From Watersipora subatra (lineage: Eukaryota; Bryozoa; Gymnolaemata; Cheilostomatida; Watersiporidae), in contig NC_088708.1 of assembly GCF_963576615.1 (NCBI RefSeq), positions 53,865,196-53,929,195 on the forward strand: a stretch of 64,000 bases of DNA, in the 5' to 3' direction. The position numbers and the translations under genes are program-made. Positions 49,401 through 61,400 of the stretch are shown here, in pieces; the first letter of the stretch is position 1, and the number at the start of each line of letters is the position of its first letter. The notes below the pieces were generated by a model that was not told the origin of the DNA, made no database searches, and saw nothing but the letters and a program-made list of their open reading frames with translations.

Positions 49401-52400
49401 ATGAGCTCTCCATTGGAACTGTCTATCTGGGCACTGGCAGTATTTGCTGCAGTATCTGGTAAGTGGTTGTACACTGTTGAGTTTTTAAACTTTTTAGCAA
49501 CGAACACTGTGTTTGTATGTGTACATTATGTGCGTGTACAATATTACCATAATGTACTCCATGTACATAATGGTAATTTACATGGAGACTGCAGTTCAAG
49601 AATTTAAAAGATATATAGTTTAAACTAAGGATATGATGTAAGATTACCCTGTCCTGCCTTATAAAATGTGTCTGAGAAATTCATTGGTTCGACTACCATT
49701 GAGATAGCTAGAGCGTCAGTCTTGAGCTATCTCACTAACATAGTCAATAGACAATAGCTAATGCTCTATATTTTATATTTACATACCATTTCTGATATGG
49801 AAAGAATACTATTCCATCTTTATTTGGCTTTTGTTCAACAATTCTTGCTCGATGTGAGATGTCAACACTTGATAACAAAATGTTTTAGGTGATATTAAAA
49901 TTTATTGCTACAGACGAGGCTTGCACTCACAGCCTCTGCATCTTTTACTGATCATAAGTACGACGCACTAACCGATTGCACCACTGGAGCGAGTTGGATT
50001 GACTTTTTGACAACCTTTTTGCCACAAATTTACACTGATAATGTGTTTTTGTAATACTATAAAATATTGCTCCAGGTGAGGCTCGAACTCACAGCCTCTG
50101 CATCTCATACTGTTTATAAGTACAGCGCACTAACCGATTGCACCACTGGAGCTTACAATTCTGGGATTTTTATAACACATTTCATCACGAATTTCTACAA
50201 ACCATATGCTCATGTAATACTATAAAAGTTGCTCTTGGTGTGGCCCCTAGTATTTTATATTGTTATACTTGTTATATAATATAATTGCTATACTATTGAC
50301 ACTTACAGTTTCAATTTGTCTGATTTTATTTTTATATCAAAATAAAAAGCACTTTCCGAATACGTAAATCAATGCTTCAGGTGAGAGTAACATTCACACA
50401 AATCCAGATGCTAGCAGATCCAACATAATCCTTGAAAGTTTTATGTTTTTGTATCTTAAAATGATTGAAATGTTTTGAGATAGAGCTAATGTACTAAATA
50501 CTACATACTACTTCATATTACCTATTGTCAGGTTTGTTGAACTGTTTAACCTAGTCAATAACTTTCTGTTATAAATAATAGCAACTTTTTGTTACTATAG
50601 CCTTCAATTCACTATCCCAACTTCTCTACAATACTATCAGATTACCAAATTTTAAAACACTTTTGTTCAACTCACTCAATAATTTTTGAGTTATTTTTTC
50701 TCATTTTTCCTTTGGCATGTAACAAAAATCATCATATTGTTGATGATTACTAATAGCAATTAAAAATAAAAAATTATGCACAAATACAATAAAGTATCTC
50801 AATATTCTGCTGTATCGGTTTACTAGCAGTTCTATTGTTATCACGTTAGCTAAAAATTACAAAGACATTCAGATTCAATTAGCATATAAAAATGGTTTGA
50901 TCCTACGAATGCATAATGTATACCCGCAGGCTGAAGAGGTCTATATGTATAACTAAATATGATTACTTTGCATATGAACTGAACAGTGTGAGTGTGAGGT
51001 AGAGAATAGTTTTTTGTTTTCTCATCTACTTGAAGTTTACTGTTTAAATTAACTCAATGCGAGGAATACAAATAAACATATGCAATATATAACTAAAGTA
51101 ACTTGACTAGCTTTATGCTATATAGCAAGCAATCTGTCAGCTCTATTTTACTGTTTTTTTGACGGTTCAAGTCCGAAAAACTTAGAAAAGTGAAGTTCCT
51201 ATCTTTGAAAAAAGTAGAAAGGTATTTTAAAGGTAGCGGAGAAAACTATTTCAAATGGTATAATTATGTCAAACCACTAATTTGATTTTATTGGCTAACT
51301 GTTGCTCTTTTGTGTGTTATGATTCTTGCATGGCATAATTTGAAAAACATTTCTGTTTGAAACGAAATTATTGCCAATAAAGAAGTATATTGAATTTTTG
51401 AAAGCGTATTACACAGCAATGCCTTTGAAGAGCAAGACGCAATTTTTTGAGAACTTCATGATGACATCTGTAGTACGATGCTGTGTATAGAACTTCCTCC
51501 TATCTATTTGACATATGCTCACCTCACATATACTTTTATTATATAAAAACATAACTCTTTTCAGCTTTTGTAATAAATGGTTGAAAAATCTTGACAAAAC
51601 AGGCTTTATGATGGAACAATGTAGAATCTGTAAAATAAGGCTATATTCTGCAGATTGAAGGAAGTGCACATCACACGAGCTTGGATAGCTCTCTGTTTAC
51701 TTTTTATAAGCGAAAAGATTATTTGCTTCGGTTGCAGCTCTGGTTGATTATCTTTGGTTAGTTCTTTCTGTTGGAGCTGCCCAGCTGCAAATATGATGAA
51801 CACCATCAGTTTTTAGATCCCAACTCACTATGTCCTAAAAGTACATACCATGGAACAGTTCTTGTTTCAGATAAATTAACAGACTTTACTAAAATCTCAA
51901 TGTTTATGTAGCGAAAATGGTGCAAAGGCTTTACATTGGTTCACATTGTATGCTCTGTAACTCCGCCTACATGTTGTTCTAGTTCACTCGGGCCAAGCGA
52001 GGCACTAAGCCAATCATTCCTGTTTGTACCATACGTCTTTTACGCCCAAGGTTCATATACACATGCTGTCAGTTTCTTGTCAGTTTTCTGTGTTTTGAGT
52101 ATAAATGGCATCCAATGTACGCCAAAGTTTCACATAAATTTCTGTTAACCAGTTTATTTAGACTATCAGCTTCCAGTTACACAAAGGTGATTGGCATATT
52201 AAGATAGATCGATATTAATTTTATCATCATCCGTAAATGCTGTTTAGAACAAAATAGACCATGAGACAAAAACCAAAAAAAGGAGAACTAAATTATGTGT
52301 ATTGAAAGAAAAAGCTTTTATTCATAACGCTCCACTATAATGTGAATTGACAAGGTGTTGGTGTCTGGTATCAAGTGTAGTGACTTTTTTGGGAAAGTAG

Positions 52401-55400
52401 GAATGTAATGGATAGTTAGGCAGAAACACATTTAGCTCATCGACATTAATCGATGGTCGCTTAATCGCTCATCGCTGATCGTAGATTGATGATGATTAGA
52501 ATGATTGGATGATGATTAGATGATGATTGGTAGCATAACCTAAATCATAATTTTTAAAATAACTCAATTAGCATTCATAAACTTTTAAAATTAAACTATA
52601 AAGCGACATCAAAGTGTTCTATCAAAGACCGTATTTCTATAACAATTTTTTCTGTTGTAATTTTAGTTAAAAAATATTTTGCTAAGAAAATCATACTAAG
52701 ATTACATCCGAGATTGTTCAATTGCCAGTTGATGTTCACAAAGAAAACAATAGAACCTTTGATTATCATTTCGTTTAAACATCATTCAGTAGACCACAGT
52801 CCTGAGAACACTTGGATTCCACTAAGCAACAAAGAGTTTGTAGATTCAGCACAATCTGCTAAAAAAGACATGAAACAGATATGTATGACTAAATGAACAC
52901 CCAGCATTGTACAAGTAATAGATTCGTGCGATAGGTTACTAACTACTGAATATGTATAATAAGTTACTAACTACTGAATATGTATGATAAGTTACTAACT
53001 ACTGAATATGTATGATAAGCTACTAACTACTGAATATGTATGATAAGTTACTAACTACTGAATATGTATGATAAGTTACTAACTACTGAATATGTATGAT
53101 AAGTTACTACCTACTGAATATGTATGATAAGTTACTACCTACTGAATATGTATAATAAGTTACTAACTACTGAATATGTATGATAAGTTACTAACTACTG
53201 AATATGTATGATAAGTTACTAACTACTGAATATGTATGATAAGTTACTAGCTACTGAATATGTATGATAAGTTACTAATTACTGAATATTTATGATAAGT
53301 TACTAACTACTGAACATGTATGATAAGTTACTAACTACTGAATATGTATGATAAGTTACTAGCTACTGAATATGTATGATAAGTTACTAATTACTGAATA
53401 TTTATGATAAGTTACTAACTACTGAACATGTATGATAAGTTACTAACTACTGAATATGTATGATAAGTTACTAGCTACTGAATATGTATGATAAGTTACT
53501 AATTACTGAATATTTATGATAAGTTACTAACTACTGAACATGTATGATAAGTTACTAACTACTGAATATATATGATAAGTTACTAACTACTGAACATGTA
53601 TGATAAGTTACTAACTACTGAATATATATGATAAGTTACTAACTACTGAATATGTATGATAAGCTACTACCTACTGAATATGTATGATAAGTTACTAACT
53701 ACTGAATATGTATGATAAGTTACTAACTACTGAATATGTATGATAAGTTACTAACTACTGAATATGTATGATAAGTTACTAACTACTGAATATATATGTT
53801 AAGTTACTAACTACTGAATATGTACAATAAGTTACTAACTACTGAATATGTATGATAAGTTACTAACTACTGAATATATATGATAAGTTACTAACTACTG
53901 AATATGTACGATAAGTTACTTACTACTGAATATGTATGATAAGTTACTAACTACTGAATATGTATGATAAGCTACTAACTACTGAATATGTATGATAAGT
54001 TACTAACTACTGAATATGTATGATAAGTTACTAACTACTGAATATATATGGTAGGTTACTAACTACTGAATATGTATGATGAGTTACTAACTACTGAATA
54101 TGTATGATAAGTTACTAACTACTGAATATGTATGATAAGTTACTAACTACTGAATATGTATGATAAGTTACTAACTACTGAATATGTATGATGAGTTACT
54201 AACTACTGAATATGTATGATAAGTTACTAACTACTGAATATGTATGATAAGTTACTAACTACTGAATATGTATAATAAGTTACTAACTACTGAATATGTA
54301 TGATGAGTTACTAACTACTGAATATGTATGATAAGTTACTAACTACTGAATATGTATGATGAGTTACTAACTACTGAATATGTATGATAAGTTACTAACT
54401 AATGAATATGTATGATAAGTTACTAACTACTATGGCATGGTTGTAGGTGTGTCAAGTCTAAACAGGACATCTCCCACAGAGAGTCTCTACGACATACAGC
54501 TTGGCATCAGTGATCAATCAAGATGTACTTCTGAGGTATGCTTCTCCAGGTTCTAGGAAGCATCTGACTTAGCTGTCAGATTAAGAACTTGAGCTAGTAA
54601 CAGACTTGCTTTATTATTATGAACTAGTGAAGAATTGAGAGAGAGATAAGGTGAAGCAATTTTTTTGAAAAATAATAAAAGTTGATGAGTAAATAAAAGT
54701 AAGGTTTACAGTCTTTCCAATACCGAGTAGGTTAGTTCTTGGCAGTTTATGAACAGCGGAAGAGCTTCTGTTAGCATATTTGATAGATTTGATAAATAAA
54801 TTTGATAGCATAAAATTGATATGATATAAAAATGCGTGACTTACAAGCTCTAGAGGTAGAACTGTTTGGCTGGGTGATGCTATAATCAGTACAGTATGAG
54901 GGCACTGTTAGATGTTGGCTCTACAATGAATAGTTTTACCGTACCAGAAAGTATTGGCTTACGGTTGGTTTTTATTTTAAAATGTAGCAAACAAAACATG
55001 GTGACAGGTTCAGTGGTGCAATCGGTTTATGTGCAATACATGTAAACTCTGTGAGATGCAGAGGAACTGAATTCAAGCATCATATGGAGCAATGTTTCTT
55101 TAGTAGCACAAAACATATTGTTAGTGGAAATTTGTGATAAAAAGTGTTGGTCAACTTCAAAGTTGTAAGATCTAGTAGTGCAATTGGTTAGGGCGCTGTA
55201 CATACTTGTGAACAGTAGGAGATGTAGAAGCACCGCGTTCAAGTTTCACCTGGAGTAATAGTTTTTTTATTGAATGACAAAACATATTATTAGTAGAAAT
55301 CTGTGATGATAAAATCTGTGAAGTTCCAGTGCTCAATATGTTAGTGCACTGTGCTTATGAGCAGTATGAGATGCTGAGGCTACGAGTTCAAACCTCACCT

Positions 55401-58400
55401 GGAGCTACTGTAGTTTTTTATTACAACAACATACTATTAGTAGAACTTCGTGAAGAAAATTGTCAAATTACTAAAATCACAAGCTCCAGTGGTGCAATCG
55501 GTTAGTGCACTGTATTTATTAACAGTATGAGATGCAGAGGCTGTGAGTTCGAGCTTCTGCAACTGCTTCTACCTATTACCAAAACATACTACTAGTAAAA
55601 ATTCACGATGAAACATTTTGCCATAATATATGCAGCGCCAGCTCCAGTGGCGCAATCGGTCAGTGTGCTGTACTTATTAACAGTATGAGATGCAGAGACT
55701 GAGTTTGAGCCTCCCTGAAACAATCACCTCTTACAGAGCGATAAAAAATTTGATTAGTAGATGCTCCCCAAGTGGAGCGATGTTAGAATTAAAAAAGATT
55801 TACGTTTTATTTCTGCCATCAATCAGCATGCTATAGGAACTGCTACTGGGGCTGGTGTTTGATCTTCTGATGATGCATATAAAATTATCCCATTTCTAGC
55901 TTTTGTCTCATTTTCTGAGCTTCTTCAGCATGGCTTTTCCTCTCTTAGACCTTTGACTTGCGTATGTGTGAAACCATCTAATTTTATAGGTGTATGATGA
56001 GTTCTGTGAGGCTCTTGTTGGTCTGCAATACAAAGAGTGTGAGCTAATATCCAGAGGATGTAACAGGAATGTTCAGTTTCGGGTATCATTTGGTTACCAC
56101 GAGTCCAAAAATGTCATCATGGAGCACCTTTCTACCTTACAGGTAAGTCAAGAACTAAGGCTACGAATAAATCTGCAGCTACATGAATAGATGGGAGCGG
56201 AGTATTCTAACAAATTAGATAGGGCTGAGTCTCCCTGGTATGGTGTCAGCCATTTTAAAAATCTGAACTTTAACTGGGCAGCTCGCCCATAAAGTTAGTA
56301 TAGCAGGAGCTCAATCAACATGATACTAAATCAACATGGTAATAAATACTCATGCTAACAAAATGCCGGTTAGTGAATTAAAAAATATTGATAAGCTGAA
56401 AAAATTTACAATGTAAAAATGTTGTTTTAAATCTTGTATACAACATACGAAAGAATCTCATTTGAAGTATTTAAATACAGCCTCCAATCAACTGTCGCCC
56501 ATGTGAATCAAGGCAACCTTCGAGTGTACCACACAAATTTTAAACTGTCTGTTGGATACAACAAGCATGTATGGTTTTCACTAAGGATATCATACCTTGG
56601 TAACTATGTCATTCCAGTGAGAGACTAGACCTGCACGATTTGTCTCCCCATGTCAATTCGGTTATAGATCTGAACTTCAATCGAACACCGTTTATAACCA
56701 ACACACATGATGACTCACCACGGTGTCAAACGATGTCACAATTGCTTGCGATTAACTTGACACTGAGGCCACCTGAACATCCTCGTTTCATGAACCTTAA
56801 CTTCAGATTTTTGTAATGAAATATAAATAGCTTTCGAGAATGGATGTGATATCTACATATATGTAAAGCAAAGATTAAAAAAATCTTTCAAGAAAAAAAT
56901 AGCGTCAACTTCCATGAAAGATTCTGAGTATCCGGTCCAAGCACGCAGGTGCAGTTTTTATGATATGGAAACGGAAACCGCACCAAAAAGTCGCACCTCG
57001 AACTCGCACCGGTAATCCGGAGTTTTCGGTTTTGTCCGATGTCAGAAAATAAAAGATTTGACTTGATTTAATAGAAACTAGCAGCAACCACTGGATCAAA
57101 TCGAAACATCGTGCAGGTCTACCGGAGACTCACTAGAGATATCCTACTTGTTAACTAAGTCAACCCAGTGACTAACCAGGGACATTCTATTTGTTAACAA
57201 GTCATCCCAGAGAATAACTAAAGATCTCCTACCTTGTTAACAAGTCAACCCAGAGACTAACTACGGATATCCTAGTTAGTTAACTAGGTCAACCCAAAGA
57301 CCACTAGAGATATCCTACTTGTTAACTAGGTCATCCTAGAGATTAGCTAGAGATCTCCTACCTTGTTAACAAGTCATCCCAGAGAATAACTATAGAGATC
57401 TCCTATACCTCGTTCACTATATTACCCCCAAAACGAACTAAAGACAATCCTTTCTGTTAACCTGGTAATTACAATGTTAACCTAATTATTATCGAAATAA
57501 ACTCATGGTTACATCTTTGCTTTTCTTAAACAGTTACTTGATTTATGGCCAGCAGCAGAGATTAACTACATCGAAACAGAACTGTCATGGTGGTTGATTC
57601 AAATAACGATAGCAATTGGGTTTGTTAATCATTGCTGGTTGTTGCTCCAATATTTTGTATCTCCTGTGCAAAAGAATGTGGTTTAGACGAATCCCACAGA
57701 GCTATGTTGCTGATGAAACTCATCAGTTTTATAATATGAAATGAACGTATGAAAAAACCTAACTCATTAAAAAGGTCTTTTCATCAAGACATTGCTAACT
57801 ACAGAGGGTGACAACTCCGCTGTTCTATTTTGCGTAAGTTTGAACCATAAAAAATTGATATACACTATTGACAAAATAGATAAATTTTTGAATTATTTTG
57901 GCATCCAATTTTAGGTTAAAAAATATATTAAATACACTATATTATTAAATCTATTATATTTATTACTGTAATAGAGGCTAGTAGAAATTATATATCTAAT
58001 GTAAAAAATTGCAATAGTCAAATACTGAGCAGTAAAATAGTTGGTGTACCACTTATGCCAATAGCTGGCCAGCCTAATATTCTTGTTGTAGAATTAAAAA
58101 ACTATTCAACAAGTCTGTCAACTTTACAACAATTTAGTAAACATTGAACAACGCTGTCCTGTATATGCAACTCCCAACGAAAATACATGACAAGAATGTA
58201 TTTACTTTAAGCCAACAGCCTAATCTTGAAATATTGTTGTCAGTTGAACAATAGGTGGTCAGTAGAATTCCTTTTCAGCAGTTTTTAGGTAGGTGCCGGG
58301 CTATAACTTGGCACAAATTAAGCAACACGGATTACATTTTTCGTACGATGCAGTCCTGTTGCGAGAGAGGTCAGCTATAGGGCAATTTCATAACTTGAAT

Positions 58401-61400
58401 GCTTACAGAAGATTTACGCTATTATCATAAGGACAAATATTATACCTTAGAATTAGCTCAGTGCACTTGAGTTCTGACTCCTAGCAGGCTTACAATAGAC
58501 AATGCCTAGATACCCTTTACCTCTGCCTCATGTATGAGTGTCAGATCAGCTGACTCAAGCGTGTCATCTCGTTACTTGAGCCACACCCTAATATAATAAC
58601 TTTCATCATGGAATGGTCTTAGGTGTCAAACTCTATGTTGACAACTACGTTGCAATGCAAGTGTTTTAAATACTACACGCACAGTATTTTTTACCTATGG
58701 GAAAATTTCAGGTGGAGTTCTTAAGAGTCATTCTGATGACACTAGGGCTGTTTTAGCAAAACCTGGTAAATGTTGCTAATAAATAAAAAATGTAATAAAA
58801 AATCTTTGTCAAAATAATCTTTTCAGAATTATTTAAGCGAGGTTATATACTATATCATAATATATCATATACCATAAAATTTGTATTACATTGTACTAAA
58901 CAAAGTACTTTTATATAATTTTACATTACAATTAATCCAAAGGCGATAAGCGCAACCTTTATATGATATGGACAAGAGGAAGAATATCAAAAAATAAATA
59001 TATTTGATTATCTAGCATTAGAAAAGGGTGTATGTTTCTCCTTTGCAGTCGATCATTTCGACAATGGTTGTCGTATAGTTTAGGCTTTATCACCGACTGC
59101 CATGCAGCTCTTTTTTCATGTGGATGCAGAAGCTTTACAGGTTGTACATTCGGTTGTACAGGTTTTCGGTTATTCAGGTTGTACAGCTGTACATTCGTCC
59201 ATGTAACGTCACCTTGATCAATAAAATTTCTCTCTCTTTTGCAGTCAGTCGTTTCTGCAATGACTGTCTTATGGTTTAGGTTTTATCACTAACTTCCATG
59301 AAGCTCTGTTTCACATCTTCTCTTACCATCTGTTTGTGGCTAGTTCGCTCAAATTCCTGTTACGCTTAGATCTATTTTTCTATCTCAGTCTGGGTCTGCG
59401 CTGATTCCTCTTTTATTCATAGAGTTGTGAACATAATAATTGTCTGGCAATCTTTCATCACCCATCCTGTGCGTGTGTCCCAGCCATCTCAGGCCTTTCA
59501 TCACCCATCCTGTGCATGCGTCCCAGCCATCTCAGGCCTTTCATCACCCATCCTGTGCATGTGTCCCAGCCATCTCAGGCCTTTTTCTATCATAATGTCC
59601 ACCGTGGATGGAAGGCCAGCCTGTCTTAGGATTTCGGGGTTCTTGACTTTATCTTTCCAGGTGAAAGATATGGTCAAAAACACCAAACTCTAACACTGCT
59701 GGAAAGACCTTATCTTTCCAGGTGAAAGATAAGGTATACTGACCATTATGCTGTGTAGTTGTTTCATCATGACTGTGTGCAGTCCGTTAACTTGTGTTTG
59801 GTACACTGTTTAGATCTCAACTCCATATAATAGAGCTGTTAGATTACAGCTTTGTATACCTTACACTTAGCTCAGATGGTTGCATGTTTGTTTCTACACA
59901 AACAACTCTGAAGTTTTCAAAGGGCACATTTACATAAAAACGAAACCAACAATATCATCATGCATTTATCCTGATGACCACAGTAAACCTAACTATAAAC
60001 AAAATGTCCCCAATATGGCTCATTATAATATTTTTTTAATTACTGCAAATTAAATGATACAAAATAAATCAATAATAAAATTAAATAGTTTAATTAAATA
60101 TGGTAAAAAATAAATTAATTCATTACACTTACAACTTACAAGGTTGAGTACATGAGAGAAAAACAGTTGATGAATCAAACTGCAGCGTGACTGATTTGAG
60201 ATCTCCAAAGAGAAACGAGTAATGATGTGTGTGTGTGCGTGTGTGCGCGTGTGCGTGCGCGTGTGTGTGCAGCATGCTTCTGTAAGTCGACAGCGCTTGT
60301 ATCATTTCATGTCCTTGAAATAACTTATCAGGACTCATTAAGCTACTTTGAGTGGTCCCGAACATTGACCAACGGGTTTGTCTCATCTCGAAATCTCCTA
60401 AACTGGTGGTAAGGCACAGACAATATCTGAGGGAAATTTCAAGCGCAGGAGTCGCCAAAGACCTGCCTTACAGGAGTAAAACACCTTAATGGGGCTCCAA
60501 CAGAAAGTACACACGCTACCCTAGTAGTAGCTGCTCCCTATCCACATCTAGCATTCAAAGCACCAAAATCTTGAATCATTGGTTTCAACTTTGAATTGTA
60601 AAAGATTTGAGACATTCTGAAACTGAGGTTGGACTGTAGTACAATATGACATCCTTTCAAGTAGCTTATGCCTTGGAATACCAATATACGAGCAGTTTAA
60701 TTTAAAAGACAGTTGGGATAGAAATATTGGGTATGGATCCACTTATAATGCTTGCAGGAACAAAGATTTTTCAACATTTGATCTTGAGACACCAAAATCT
60801 GTAGTGATCGTTAGTGGGTAGATATAACGGTTATAGATCTCAACTACAGTCATTGAGTAGATGAGCCACAGCAGAAGTACGCAATTGGATCATATTACTA
60901 TAAGACTAACAGCACTAATAGGTACGAACATGTGTTGCTTTTTTAAAAGATACCAAAACTCCAAAAACTAGTTGTAGAGGAGAAATGCAAAATATTTTGC
61001 CCTTTTCACTAGAACAGTGTTCTAGCTTCTACAAACAATATAGCAATAGCTATATTTCAGTTTAATAATTTTTCATTGTCAAAAAATATAAGTTTCATGA
61101 ATTTGTTTTCTTTAAACCATAAATAAGAAAAGGGAATTTAAAATAATTAAAGGCTCACCCTGAATGTAGTCGCGACGAACAAATTTCATAAAGAATAAGG
61201 AACTATTCTGTTGCAATACTTATTACTTTTGTTATGTCTGGTTCAGACCAATGTTGTATGTCGTGAGAGGTGCTGCGCCCGACAATGCTCTTGCGGAGTG
61301 AGCGCAGGATATAGCTGCGTCATGCTGCGATTTCATAGTTATCACAGTTCACATCAATAGCACACCTGCATAAGCTTGCATAGCTGGGTGCAGCACCTCG

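Noticed and set aside
56434-56628. 64-residue plus-strand frame in intron 3, considered as a missed exon
   Set aside because: The flanking exons already join in phase 0 without it, and no acceptor and donor pair fits the frame.
60129-60458. 109-residue minus-strand frame containing alternating His/Thr/Ala residues
   Set aside because: The alternating residues come from the GT microsatellite, and the rest has no recognisable domain.
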